Shown here piece by piece: positions 16,821 through 25,285 of a DNA stretch of 31,962 nucleotides. Position numbers and translations under genes: made by a program. This DNA is from Gp7-AA10 sp035636095 (lineage in GTDB: Bacteria > Acidobacteriota > Thermoanaerobaculia > Gp7-AA8), in the NCBI GenBank assembly GCA_035636095.1, contig DASPZU010000057.1:1-31962 (forward strand). The letters run 5' to 3'. The notes beneath the pieces are model-generated. The model searched no databases. It was not told where the DNA came from and saw nothing but the letters and a program-made list of their open reading frames with translations. Numbering within the stretch: the first letter of the stretch is position 1; each line of letters starts with the position of its first letter.

Positions 16821-17948
16821 ATGGCCGTTACCCTTCATCAACTTCTCAAGACGATGGTCGAACGTGGCGGTTCGGACCTGCACATCACGACGAACTCGCC
16901 ACCCCAAATCCGCATCGACGGCAAATTGACCGCGCTCGACATGCCGCCGCTGGCGGCTCCCGAGACCAAACAGCTGGCGTACTCGGTGCTCACCGACGCT
17001 CAGAAGCATCGCTTCGAAGAAAATCTCGAGCTCGACATTTCATTCGGCATCAAGGGCCTGGCCCGGTTCCGCGCCAACATCTTCAATCAGCGCGGCGCGA
17101 CGGCCGCCGTCTACCGGCAGATTCCGTACGAGATCCTGACCTTCAAGGAGCTCGGCCTCCCCGGTGTGGTCGAAGAAATCTGCGATCGTCCTCGCGGTCT
17201 GGTGTTGGTCACCGGGCCTACCGGCTCTGGAAAATCGACGACGCTGGCCGCCATGATCGACAAGATCAACCGCGAGCGTCACGAGCACATCATCACCATC
17301 GAGGATCCGGTCGAGTTCCTTCATCAACACAAGAACTGCATCGTCAATCAGCGCGAGCTGCACGCCGATACGCATTCGTTCGCGAACTCGCTGAAGTCAG
17401 CGCTGCGACAAGATCCCGACGTGGTGCTCATCGGTGAGATGCGCGACCTCGAGACCATCGAGTCCGCGCTGCGCATCGCCGAGACCGGCCACTTGACCTT
17501 CGGCACGCTGCACACCAACTCGGCCGCCCAGACCATCAACCGTATCGTCGACGTCTTTCCGGCGCATCAGCAGCCGCAGATCCGCGCGCAGCTCTCCTTC
17601 GTTCTGGAAGGGATCATGTGCCAGGCCCTTCTGCCGAGGGCCAACGGCAAGGGCCGCGTGATGGCGATGGAGATCCTGGTCCCCAACGCCGCCATTCGTA
17701 ACCTGATTCGTGAAGACAAAGTGCATCAGATTTATTCGATGATGCAGACCGGCCAGGCGAAGTACGGAATGCAGACCTTCAACCAGTCGCTGGCCACGCT
17801 GTACTTCAAGAAGCAGATTTCGCTGCAGCTTGCGCTGTCGCGCTCATCCAATCCCGATGAGCTGCAGGAGATGATTTCGCGCGGTGCAGGGGCGCTCCAG
17901 CCGCAGGGTACGGCTCAGCCCGTCGGTGCCCGGCCGCGTACCGTATAG
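16821..17948 (+). CDS. pilT: Type IV pilus retraction ATPase
   Basis: Hexameric ATPase that depolymerises pili, driving twitching motility and DNA uptake. 375 residues. The N-terminal PAS-like domain starts LHQLLKTMVERGGSDLHIT. Walker A GPTGSGKST begins at about 132, the Asp box ITIEDPVEF near 160, Walker B VVLIGEMRDLET near 204 and the His box FGTLHTNSA near 229. The PilT-specific AIRNLIRE motif needed for retraction is intact near 291. A Gln/Pro/Gly-rich tail ends the protein. GGGAG lies 6 nt before the ATG. It sits between pilB and pilC, 24 nt before pilC, in the usual order. Confidence 0.97.
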   Translation: MAVTLHQLLKTMVERGGSDLHITTNSPPQIRIDGKLTALDMPPLAAPETKQLAYSVLTDAQKHRFEENLELDISFGIKGLARFRANIFNQRGATAAVYRQIPYEILTFKELGLPGVVEEICDRPRGLVLVTGPTGSGKSTTLAAMIDKINRERHEHIITIEDPVEFLHQHKNCIVNQRELHADTHSFANSLKSALRQDPDVVLIGEMRDLETIESALRIAETGHLTFGTLHTNSAAQTINRIVDVFPAHQQPQIRAQLSFVLEGIMCQALLPRANGKGRVMAMEILVPNAAIRNLIREDKVHQIYSMMQTGQAKYGMQTFNQSLATLYFKKQISLQLALSRSSNPDELQEMISRGAGALQPQGTAQPVGARPRTV

Positions 17949-17972
17949 TAGATAGAGTCGACGGAGGACATC

Positions 17973-19172
17973 ATGCCGCAATTTGAATGGAAGGGAACCC
18001 GGGGGGGACAGGCAGCCAGCGGAGTTCTGACCGCTGAAACGAAGATAGCCGCCGAGGCCATGCTGCGCCGTCAGCGCGTCGAGGCTCCTTCGATCAAGGA
18101 GAAGGGGAAAGAGTTCGCCGTTCCGAAGTTTGGTGGACGCGTACCGCCGCAACTGATCGCGATCTTCACCCGGCAGTTCTCGGTCATGATCGACGCCGGC
18201 CTTCCGCTGGTGCAGTGCCTCGAGATCCTCGCTTCGCAGCAGGAAAACAAGACCATGAAGAAGGCCCTGATCCAGATCCGTCAGGATGTGGAATCGGGCT
18301 CGAATCTCGCCGACTCGATGCGCAAGCATCCGAAGATCTTCAATGACCTCTACACCAACATGGTGGCGGCCGGCGAAGCGGGCGGTATTCTCGACACCAT
18401 CCTTCAGCGCCTGGCGCAGTACATCGAAAAAGCGGTCAAGCTGAACGGCCAGGTCAAGGCGGCGATGATCTATCCGGTCGCCGTCATCTCGATCGCGTGC
18501 ATCGTGGTGGCCGTCATTCTGTGGAAGGTCATCCCGGTGTTCGCGGCGCTGTTCAAAGGCCTGGGCGCGCAGCTCCCCATGCCGACCGTCATCGTCATCC
18601 ATCTGTCCAACTTCATCGCAGACTACTGGTGGCTGATCGGCATCACCATCACCGGCACCATCTATTTTCTGCGCCAGTATCACGGAACTGAGAAGGGCCG
18701 CCGCGTCATCGACGGCACGCTCCTGAGGATGCCGATCCTCGGCCTCCTTCTTCGCAAAATCGCTGTTGCACGCTTCTGCCGCACGTTGGCCACCCTGACC
18801 TCATCCGGCGTTCCGATTCTGGACGGACTGCAGATCACGGCGCGCACGGCCGGCAACGCCATCATCGAAGACGCGATCATGGCGACCCGCAAATCGGTCG
18901 AAGAGGGTAAGACCATCAGCGAGCCGCTGGGCGACACCGACGTGTTTCCGTCGATGGTCGTGCAGATGATCGCGGTCGGCGAGCAGACCGGCGCGCTCGA
19001 CACGATGCTCTCCAAGATCGCAGAATTCTACGAAGAAGAAGTCGATACCGCGGTGGCCGGCCTCATGAAGCTTCTCGAGCCCGTGCTCATCGCATTCCTC
19101 GGCGTCGCCATCGGCGGCATCGTCATCGCGATGTACATGCCGATGTTCTCGCTGATCGGACAAATCGGTTAA
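17973..19172 (+). CDS. pilC: Type IV pilus inner-membrane platform protein
   Basis: Inner-membrane platform that couples PilB and PilT to pilin addition and removal. 399 residues with two GspF/T2SSF repeats (about 65-190 and 270-395) and three main transmembrane segments (near 165-190, 215-235 and 372-392). Characteristic segments are FTRQFSVMIDAGLPLVQCLE near 65, its second copy FCRTLATLTSSGVPILDGL near 267, and the C-terminal LEPVLIAFLGVAIGGIVIAMYMPMF, seen as shorter conserved blocks. GGAGG lies 5-6 nt before the ATG. A run of seven G (18001-18007) lies in codons 10-12, a possible slippage site. It is followed by heptamer hairpin E and then pilS. Confidence 0.96.
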   Translation: MPQFEWKGTRGGQAASGVLTAETKIAAEAMLRRQRVEAPSIKEKGKEFAVPKFGGRVPPQLIAIFTRQFSVMIDAGLPLVQCLEILASQQENKTMKKALIQIRQDVESGSNLADSMRKHPKIFNDLYTNMVAAGEAGGILDTILQRLAQYIEKAVKLNGQVKAAMIYPVAVISIACIVVAVILWKVIPVFAALFKGLGAQLPMPTVIVIHLSNFIADYWWLIGITITGTIYFLRQYHGTEKGRRVIDGTLLRMPILGLLLRKIAVARFCRTLATLTSSGVPILDGLQITARTAGNAIIEDAIMATRKSVEEGKTISEPLGDTDVFPSMVVQMIAVGEQTGALDTMLSKIAEFYEEEVDTAVAGLMKLLEPVLIAFLGVAIGGIVIAMYMPMFSLIGQIG

Positions 19173-19174
19173 AC

Positions 19175-19240
19175 GTTTGCCGTACGCCGTTTGCCGCTGG
19201 CCGAAGTGCCCCGGCGAACGGCCAACGGCCATCGGCGAAC
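19175..19240. repeat. Mirrored heptamer-array hairpin E (4+4 units)
   Basis: The left arm is GTTTGCC, GTACGCC, GTTTGCC, GCTGGCC (19175-19202). A 10-nt centre follows. The right arm is GGCGAAC, GGCCAAC, GGCCATC, GGCGAAC (19213-19240). The arms are complementary at about 21 of 28 positions. It occupies the whole pilC-pilS gap except 2 nt, and its last unit touches the pilS ATG (19241). Ribosome access to pilS should therefore depend on this fold. Confidence 0.88.
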
Positions 19241-20911
19241 ATGCCTTCTGACGCACGGATGCTCATCGCGGTCCGCGTGGTGGTGGTCACCACGCTGCTG
19301 CTGGCCGCGCTCATCATCCAGTACACGGTGGCGGAAGTCCTGCCCATCGACTACCTCTACGCGACGGCGGCGGTCACTTACGTCCTGACACTCGTTTACA
19401 TCGGCGCGGGACAACTGATCCGCTCGCGCATCATCAATCTCGCCATTCAGCTCACCGGAGACCTGCTGGTCGAGACGATGCTGGTGTACTTCACGGGCGC
19501 GCTCGATTCGCCGTTCTCGTTCCTCTACCTCGTTTCGATCATCACCGCCTCGATGATGCTGTATCGCCGCGGCGGCCTGTTCGCGGCCAGCGGCGCGGCC
19601 ATCCTGTACGGCGCGCTCGGTGCCCTCCTGGTGTATCACCTCATCCCGTTGCCTGAGCAATCGTGGATCGTTCCAACTTTCTTGTGGAGTCCCACGCGCC
19701 TCTATCTGAATATCGCCACCAACTTCGCCGGCTTTTACGCCACCGCGTTCCTGACTTCTTACATCTCCGAGAAGCTGCAGAAGGCATCCGTGGAGCTCGA
19801 TGAAAAGGGGAGGATCGTGGCGGCGCTCCGCGCGCTCAATCAGAACGTCGTCGAATCAATTCCTTCCGGACTCATCACGCTGTCGCCGGACGGAATCGCC
19901 TCATTTGTAAATCCGGCCGGATGTCAGATCCTGGGCACCGAATCGCGCAGCGTGATCGGACATCATGTCTCGGAGCTGGAATTCTTCCGCGTCGAGGAAT
20001 GGGAGGATGCGCGCCGAACACTCGCTTCGGAGAGCGTTGTGCGCGTGGAGAAGAATAATTTCCGCGTCGGCGACGAAGACCGAAGTCTCGGCTACGCCGT
20101 CACACCGCTCCGCACACTGGAGGGATCAGAATCGGGCTACACGCTGATTTTCCAGGACCTCACCGAGATGAAGCAGATGGAAGCCGAGCTGCGGCTGAAG
20201 GACCGCATGGCAGCGGTCGGCGAGCTGTCGGCCGGCATCGCGCACGAAATCCGGAATCCGCTCGCCGCGATCGCAGGCTCGGTTCAGGTCCTGAAAAAAT
20301 CGAATGCGCTCTCTCAGCAGGAGCAGCGGTTGATGTCGATCATCCTCAAGGAGTCGGAGCGGCTCAACAAATCGATCGCCGACTTTCTCCGATTCGTGCG
20401 GCCGCAGGACCGCCGGCCGACGGAGTTCGACGTCGCTGCCAGCCTTTCCGAAACGCTCGATCTTCTCGCCAACTCACCCGAGGTGGGACCCGATCATCGG
20501 ATCGAGCGCCAGATTTCGCCGCCCGCGTTCACGCTGGTCGGCGATGCCGATCAGATCCGCCAGGTGTTCTGGAACCTCGCCCGCAATGCCTTTCAGGCGA
20601 TGCCGAATGGCGGAATTCTGCGCGTGAGCACCGATGTGGTCGGCGACACTTATCGCATCTTCTTCAGCGACAGCGGCCGTGGAATGTCGGAAGTCGATCA
20701 GCGCCGTTTGTTCCAGCCGTTCCGCACCAACTTTCCCACCGGCACCGGTCTCGGCATGGCCATCTCGTATCGCATCGTGCAGGCGCACGGCGGAAACATC
20801 GACGTCGCGTCGCGTCCCGGCATCGGAACCACCATCACGGTGTCGCTGCCGCGCCGCGCGGCCGAACTGGTTGGTTCCCAGTTGCCGGTCGCCAGTGCAG
20901 CGTCGCGCTAG
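19241..20911 (+). CDS. pilS: PilS-like membrane sensor histidine kinase
   Basis: 556 residues. Six hydrophobic transmembrane segments fall within about 8-190, as in PilS. A PAS domain follows (about 200-300, VVESIPSGLITLSPDGIASF). The dimerisation and phosphoacceptor domain has His335 in AHEIRNPLAAI. The ATPase domain has an N-box (NLARNAFQAM), a G1 box (DSGRGM), an F-box-like FQPFRT and a G2 box (GTGLGMAI). All catalytic motifs are intact. In other bacteria PilS with PilR controls pilin transcription through sigma54. Here no pilR follows: the next gene is 1 nt away on the opposite strand. The ATG directly follows hairpin E and has no Shine-Dalgarno sequence. The partner regulator must be encoded elsewhere, or the kinase acts differently. 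Confidence 0.9.
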   Translation: MPSDARMLIAVRVVVVTTLLLAALIIQYTVAEVLPIDYLYATAAVTYVLTLVYIGAGQLIRSRIINLAIQLTGDLLVETMLVYFTGALDSPFSFLYLVSIITASMMLYRRGGLFAASGAAILYGALGALLVYHLIPLPEQSWIVPTFLWSPTRLYLNIATNFAGFYATAFLTSYISEKLQKASVELDEKGRIVAALRALNQNVVESIPSGLITLSPDGIASFVNPAGCQILGTESRSVIGHHVSELEFFRVEEWEDARRTLASESVVRVEKNNFRVGDEDRSLGYAVTPLRTLEGSESGYTLIFQDLTEMKQMEAELRLKDRMAAVGELSAGIAHEIRNPLAAIAGSVQVLKKSNALSQQEQRLMSIILKESERLNKSIADFLRFVRPQDRRPTEFDVAASLSETLDLLANSPEVGPDHRIERQISPPAFTLVGDADQIRQVFWNLARNAFQAMPNGGILRVSTDVVGDTYRIFFSDSGRGMSEVDQRRLFQPFRTNFPTGTGLGMAISYRIVQAHGGNIDVASRPGIGTTITVSLPRRAAELVGSQLPVASAASR

Positions 20912-20912
20912 T

Positions 20913-22139
20913 TCACTTCATAGCAGCGATTCGGAACGAGCTATCGGAGGTCCGGTTGTCGATGACGGTCCCGTAGACGATTGCCGTGCCCGGGAAAGCA
21001 TCGACCCTGATCAGGATCCAGCCGCCCGGCTCGACCGTTGCGGCACCGGTGAACTGGCTGACGGTTACCTGTTCGAAGTAGTTCGGCGGATAGCTCACTC
21101 CCGTTCGCGAGCTACGAAGCGCTCCATTAGCGCTGTACATGTAGATACTCAACGTCGCGCCGCCGTCGAGAGTCCTTACGCCCACATTCATCCGGAAATT
21201 CGTCAAGTCCGAAGGAATCACGAGAACACCTCGGATGAAGAAGGTCAAAGTGTCTTGAGGCGAAAGTCCGTCCTCGGTGAAACCAGAAGTGCCGGTTCTC
21301 CCGCCGTCGCTGAACACACGCGCGGTGACGACGGGCAGTGCGCCACCGTTGGTGAGGACGTCGAGCGAGCCCAGACCGCTGGTCCCCATGGCTGCAACGA
21401 CGTCCGGGTACGACAGGACCTGAGTGCTGTTCAACGTGAAGGAGAGCGATGGATCGCTCGCGCTGCCCGACTGACCCGCCGGATGGAAGACGAGCCTCCC
21501 GGTGATCGTCGAGCTGCTGGGGTTCTGGAGCTGCAGCGACGTGCGGAAGAACGCAGTTGTTCCCTGGACCGCGCCGGCAGCCGGCAGCACGCGCACGAGC
21601 AGCGGGTCATTGGCGTATGCGATCGCCCCGAAAACCGAACCAGGGGCGTAGTTTGAACTCACACCCAGCGTTCCGGCTGCGCTGATGTCGCTGGTCGTGA
21701 TTAGACGATAGCCAGTGTCCCTGGGATGGGTCTGGACCATGACTGAGCCGCAGGCGGCCGCCGGTTGCAGTTGAACGACTCCGATCAGATCACCCAAGGC
21801 CAGAGTGACCGCTGGAGTCAGTGTCACGTCGTTGCGCCCGGCGACCGCATCGAATGGGCCGCGGGTGGCGACGACCGTGAACGCCGAGGCAGAGGTAAAG
21901 TTGTTTCGGAGGAACACGATCTTGAACGCTCCCGTGCAGGCGTTGCTCCACTGCACGCTGGCCTTGTTCACTGTTCCCGCGGCGTTTGCAGCATTATTGA
22001 GATTGACGAAGCTGACCGGCGCGCCCGACGTGATGGTCGAATACGCAATCGTATCCGCGATGCCCGTGCCAACGGTCAGAGGCTGGGCGGCGAGGGAAGA
22101 CACAACAACGAACGCGAGAATGACCATCAAGGTTCGCAT
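20913..22139 (-). CDS. Secreted beta-rich protein of unknown function
   Basis: 408 residues. A clear Sec signal peptide (Arg2, hydrophobic 4-17, cleavage near SLAAQ-P) is followed by Ser/Thr/Gly/Ala-rich sequence with alternating hydrophobics, consistent with two or three beta-sandwich domains. The central part (about 185-300: FFRTSLQLQNPSS, GRLVFHPAGQSG, SGLGSLDVL, TSGFTEDGLSP) resembles a recurrent extracellular domain I associate with Acidobacteriota secreted proteins. That association is from memory and was not searched. Few cysteines (two, near 68 and 130), possibly a disulfide. GGAGG lies 7 nt before the ATG and a TATACT box further upstream. Convergent with pilS by 1 nt with no terminator between, and divergent from ruvB. 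Function unknown; it may be a surface or adhesion protein. Confidence 0.75.
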   Translation of the reverse strand: MRTLMVILAFVVVSSLAAQPLTVGTGIADTIAYSTITSGAPVSFVNLNNAANAAGTVNKASVQWSNACTGAFKIVFLRNNFTSASAFTVVATRGPFDAVAGRNDVTLTPAVTLALGDLIGVVQLQPAAACGSVMVQTHPRDTGYRLITTSDISAAGTLGVSSNYAPGSVFGAIAYANDPLLVRVLPAAGAVQGTTAFFRTSLQLQNPSSSTITGRLVFHPAGQSGSASDPSLSFTLNSTQVLSYPDVVAAMGTSGLGSLDVLTNGGALPVVTARVFSDGGRTGTSGFTEDGLSPQDTLTFFIRGVLVIPSDLTNFRMNVGVRTLDGGATLSIYMYSANGALRSSRTGVSYPPNYFEQVTVSQFTGAATVEPGGWILIRVDAFPGTAIVYGTVIDNRTSDSSFRIAAMK

Positions 22140-22161
22140 TTAGAAACCTCCGGGCGCGCCA

Positions 22162-22167
22162 AGTATA
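22162..22167 (-). promoter_or_regulatory. Candidate -10 (TATACT) of the secreted-protein gene
   Basis: The minus-strand TATACT would start transcription near 22155, leaving a 16-nt leader that contains GGAGG (22151-22147) 7 nt before the ATG. The -35 is poor. It lies next to the ruvB -10 (22179-22184), so the two promoters are back to back within 25 nt. Confidence 0.5.
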
Positions 22168-22178
22168 GGCGGATTATC

Positions 22179-22184
22179 TACAAT
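22179..22184 (+). promoter_or_regulatory. ruvB -10 box, probable leaderless start
   Basis: TACAAT ends 6 nt before the ruvB ATG (22191), so transcription would begin at the start codon itself. The same hexamer with the same 6-nt gap precedes nadB. No -35 is evident. Confidence 0.5.
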
Positions 22185-22190
22185 GAATCG

Positions 22191-23216
22191 ATGGCCGACG
22201 CTCGCGTTCTCTCCGCGCAGCCCCTCGAGGAGGAACTTCAGACCGAGCTTTCGCTGCGGCCGAAGCGGCTGAAGGAATACATCGGCCAGCATAAGGTCAA
22301 GGCCAATCTCGAAATCTCGATCGAAGCGGCACGGAGGCGCAAGGAGACGCTCGATCACGTTCTGCTCTTCGGTCCGCCCGGTCTCGGCAAGACGACGCTG
22401 GCAAACATTCTCGCCAACGAGATGGAGACCGCCATCCGCACCACCTCCGGCCCGGCTCTCGAGAAACCGGGCGATCTGGTCGCCATCGTCACCAATCTCG
22501 AAGCGGGCGACATGCTCTTCATCGACGAGATCCACCGCCTGCCGGCGCCGGTCGAAGAAGTCTTGTACTCGGCCATGGAAGATTTCTACGTCGATGTCGT
22601 CATCGGCCAGGGTCCTTCGGCGCGCACGCTGAAAGTCGAGGTGCCGCGATTCACGCTGGTCGGCGCAACGACGCGTGCGGGATTGCTCACATCGCCGCTT
22701 CGCGCGCGATTCGGGATCGTTCATCGACTCGATTTTTACGATGTCGAGTCGCTGGCCATCATCGTGCGCCGCTCCGCCGACATCCTCGGCATCCCGATCA
22801 CCAGCGACGCCGCGGACGAGATCGCGCGCCGCGCCCGCGGGACGCCGCGCATCGCCAATCGCCTTCTGCGCCGCGTCCGCGATTACGCCGAGGTCAAACA
22901 CGAGGGGAAGGTCGACACCAAGATCGCGCGCGAGGCGCTGCAGATGCTGGAAGTCGATGACTACGGCCTCGACGAGATCGACCGCAAGCTTCTGACCACC
23001 ATCATCGAGCGATTCAATGGCGGACCGGCGGGCGTGAACGCGCTGGCATCGTCGATCGGCGAAGATCGCGGCACGATCGAGGATCTCTACGAGCCGTATC
23101 TGATCCAGATCGGATTTTTACAGCGCACGCCGCGCGGCCGCGTGGCCAGCAAGCTGGCTTACGATCACCTCGGCTACGCCACCAGCGGAGTCCGGACGCA
23201 GAAGCCGCTGTTCTGA
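22191..23216 (+). CDS. ruvB: Holliday junction branch migration ATPase RuvB
   Basis: Hexameric motor that, with RuvA, drives branch migration of Holliday junctions. 341 residues, full length. The start MADARVLSAQ at 22191 is chosen; the open frame upstream to 21765 is antisense to the secreted-protein gene and not RuvB-like. LRPKRLKEYIGQ near 22-33 leads to Walker A GPPGLGKTT at 61, Walker B DEIH near 112, sensor 1 GATTRAGLL near 160, sensor 2 and Arg-finger region RGTPRIANRLLRRVRDYA near 215, and the C-terminal winged helix ending RTPRGRVASKLAYDHLG. No ruvA or ruvC is adjacent. The next small membrane gene starts 4 nt after the stop. Confidence 0.97.
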   Translation: MADARVLSAQPLEEELQTELSLRPKRLKEYIGQHKVKANLEISIEAARRRKETLDHVLLFGPPGLGKTTLANILANEMETAIRTTSGPALEKPGDLVAIVTNLEAGDMLFIDEIHRLPAPVEEVLYSAMEDFYVDVVIGQGPSARTLKVEVPRFTLVGATTRAGLLTSPLRARFGIVHRLDFYDVESLAIIVRRSADILGIPITSDAADEIARRARGTPRIANRLLRRVRDYAEVKHEGKVDTKIAREALQMLEVDDYGLDEIDRKLLTTIIERFNGGPAGVNALASSIGEDRGTIEDLYEPYLIQIGFLQRTPRGRVASKLAYDHLGYATSGVRTQKPLF

Positions 23217-23220
23217 TCGC

Positions 23221-23493
23221 ATGTACACATACGCGCCCGAAGGCGCAGTAGCTGCGATCGAGCTGCTCGCGCCACTGTTCCTCGGAATTGTCAGCTTCTG
23301 GCCGTCGTCGCGCGGACATTGGTCCGGTCCCGTTTTGGCTGCTCCTTCATTCCTCTACGGCCTTGCCTTCGCCTGTGCAATTGCCAAAAACCACGGCCCT
23401 GGCTACATGGGGTGGCCGCTGCTGATCTACACGCCGCTGCTGTTGATTTTGGCGATCGCGTCGATCGGACTGTGGTTGCGCCGGCGGGGCTAA
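23221..23493 (+). CDS. Small membrane protein, unknown function
   Basis: 90 residues with three likely transmembrane helices (about 10-28, 36-56 and 64-86) and a C-terminal RRRG that would stay in the cytoplasm. I do not recognise a family. It starts 4 nt after the ruvB stop, so it is probably cotranscribed and translated by re-initiation; there is no Shine-Dalgarno sequence. Its 3' end overlaps the convergent thioredoxin gene by 4 nt. The hydrophobic pattern and Trp/Pro content argue for a real protein, but conservation is untested. Confidence 0.65.
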   Translation: MYTYAPEGAVAAIELLAPLFLGIVSFWPSSRGHWSGPVLAAPSFLYGLAFACAIAKNHGPGYMGWPLLIYTPLLLILAIASIGLWLRRRG

Positions 23494-24140
23494 GCCCTCC
23501 GGCGAAGCTGCCGCTCGATCGCGCGCTGCACTTTGTCGTAGGACAGCTTGCCGATGAAGATGTCCTGCACGCGGCCGGCATCATCGAGCACGACCGTCGT
23601 CGGGCGGCCCTGATATGCCGACGTCTCCATCGCGCCGCGCGGCGCATCGGATTCAAACGTCGCGACAACGGTTCGGAGCGCTGTCACTTTGCTTTCGAAG
23701 AGCGCGATGCGGTCGGGCGTCTCGTCGATGATGGTCAGGATTGCGACGCTGTCCGCGCGATAGCGATCGGCGAGTTGATTCAGATCCGGCATTTCAGCGC
23801 GACACGGCGGGCACCAGGTCGCCCAGAAATTCAGCACCACGATCTTTCCGTGAAGATCGGAGACCCGCGCCGGAGTGGTTCCCTTCATCGGATGCAGCGT
23901 CAGGCGTGCGACGCGCTGTTCGATGATCGTCCGGATATTGCGCTCCGCATAGAGTAGAGCGCCCGCGACGCCTGCGATCGCCACGAGGACAATCACCGGC
24001 ACAGTCGCAGCGACTCTTCGCAACGCGGTCCTCGGCCAACGGCGGACGACGAAGGCAATGGCGCCGAGGCATAGCAGCACAATCGCCGGCATGAGCAGCG
24101 TGGCGTTGTCGAACAGGAAACTCGCGATTCGGTCAGCCAT
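23490..24140 (-). CDS. TlpA-like membrane-anchored thiol-disulfide oxidoreductase
   Basis: 216 residues from the ATG at 24140; a TTG at 24170 would add ten residues. Two N-terminal hydrophobic segments (about 15-33 and 46-66) anchor a thioredoxin-fold domain. The active site is WATWCPPC, with the preceding KIVVLNFWAT strand and the cis-Pro region GRPTTVVLD. TlpA/ResA-type proteins act outside the inner membrane, often reducing apocytochrome c or copper-site cysteines, but other roles exist. With two anchors the catalytic domain would be periplasmic only if the N-terminus is also periplasmic, so topology is uncertain. Convergent overlap with the small membrane protein gene. No cytochrome biogenesis genes are nearby to fix the role. 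Confidence 0.88.
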   Translation of the reverse strand: MADRIASFLFDNATLLMPAIVLLCLGAIAFVVRRWPRTALRRVAATVPVIVLVAIAGVAGALLYAERNIRTIIEQRVARLTLHPMKGTTPARVSDLHGKIVVLNFWATWCPPCRAEMPDLNQLADRYRADSVAILTIIDETPDRIALFESKVTALRTVVATFESDAPRGAMETSAYQGRPTTVVLDDAGRVQDIFIGKLSYDKVQRAIERQLRRRA

Positions 24141-24247
24141 GCCGCTCAGATACGCAGTGCTGCCAGGCAAGTTTCAACGCACCGCGGAGTCGCGTAGAAA
24201 TCCGAGCGCGGAGCGTCGAGATAGGCCTGCGCCCGTTCTCAGGTGCT

Positions 24248-25273
24248 CTAGTGGGGCGTTACGACTGTAATGTGCTGCGTCTCGTTGTTCGTTACGGACA
24301 CGAGCGCCCAGATCCTCTTGCCTGATCGCGGCTCGATTTCAATGCGCACGCTGTCGGGCGGGACATTTCCGAAGTCCGAAACCTGCGCATAACCGGGGTG
24401 AAACATGTCGGCGGAATCGCGTAACGCAATGTCGCTTTCCGCATAGATCTTCGTGCTGTCGTAACGGATCACGCGCACGTGCACCGACGTTTGCGGATCG
24501 AGCGAGTAGATGCGCATCGTGTTACGAAAACCTGGGGTCATGGGGACATCGAGCAATGCCAGAAAATCGCTGCGGAAGTCGCGCTCGGGAACGATCGGAA
24601 TCCGCGTTCCGAATGATTCCTTCGATCGCGAGAGATCCGAAACTCGCAGAGATGCCGCCACGCGATCGAACGCACCCTTCGGAATGAATACCAGCCGGCC
24701 AGGATCACCATCAAATTGAAAAATAGATGCGGGTGCCCCCTGCCGCGTTTGCAGGAGGATCGGCTGTGGACTGGGTGGAGGCGGGCACAAGAACGAACAT
24801 GGAGGAACAGCGAACGCAAAAACAGGAATGTCAGGCCCGACGATGTTCCAGATCGAGAAGAACGTATAGAACTGCGATCCGAATGCACCCTTTACCGGCG
24901 GCGTGAAAATCGGCAAGAGAATTCGGTCGAATGCATCAGTGATTTCCCCGGTGTAGGTGAACGCGCTCCGAAGGCTTGTTGCACCGCTCGATGTGGAGAC
25001 GCCCACGTCGACGGTTCCAGGAAATGAGGGCGGCGCGACTGCTTGAATCGTGCTGCCGTCGACGAGCGTCGCCGATGCTGCCGGCAATGGTCCGAGTGTG
25101 ACGGACACCGGAAAGCAGCCGATGACGGTGCATGCGGCGAAGTCGCTTCCGCGGATGATCACCGTGGTCCCCCCGGCCACCGGGCCGGAAGCGGGAGACA
25201 CAGACGTGATCTTGGGCTGCGCTACGACGGCGGCAGCGAAGAAAAGAAAGAGCAACGAGAGGGTCCGTGCCAT
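24248..25273 (-). CDS. Secreted IPT/TIG-domain protein, unknown function
   Basis: 341 residues. The signal peptide spans 1-18 (Arg3, hydrophobic core, cleavage after VVAQ). An immunoglobulin-like IPT/TIG domain covers about 20-108: ITSVSPASGPVAGGTTVIIRG is its hallmark, followed by two Cys and a FTYTGE end. The remaining 230 residues start AFDRILLPIFTPPVKGAFG and include a Cys- and Pro-rich loop (CSFLCPPPPSP) near 160. I associate this C-terminal module with Acidobacteriota secreted proteins, from memory only. Probably extracellular or outer-membrane associated. TAAAAT lies 9 nt before the ATG, so it may have its own start in addition to read-through from the methyltransferase 12 nt upstream. 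Confidence 0.8.
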   Translation of the reverse strand: MARTLSLLFLFFAAAVVAQPKITSVSPASGPVAGGTTVIIRGSDFAACTVIGCFPVSVTLGPLPAASATLVDGSTIQAVAPPSFPGTVDVGVSTSSGATSLRSAFTYTGEITDAFDRILLPIFTPPVKGAFGSQFYTFFSIWNIVGPDIPVFAFAVPPCSFLCPPPPSPQPILLQTRQGAPASIFQFDGDPGRLVFIPKGAFDRVAASLRVSDLSRSKESFGTRIPIVPERDFRSDFLALLDVPMTPGFRNTMRIYSLDPQTSVHVRVIRYDSTKIYAESDIALRDSADMFHPGYAQVSDFGNVPPDSVRIEIEPRSGKRIWALVSVTNNETQHITVVTPH

Positions 25274-25285
25274 GGCTGGTCAATT

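Noticed and set aside
20905..20920. Terminator between convergent pilS and the secreted-protein gene
   Set aside because: The stop codons are 1 nt apart and no stem followed by T-tract is visible on either strand.
21765..22190. In-frame extension of ruvB by 142 codons
   Set aside because: It is antisense to the secreted-protein gene. RuvB proteins start near MADARVL, and a -10 box sits just before that ATG.
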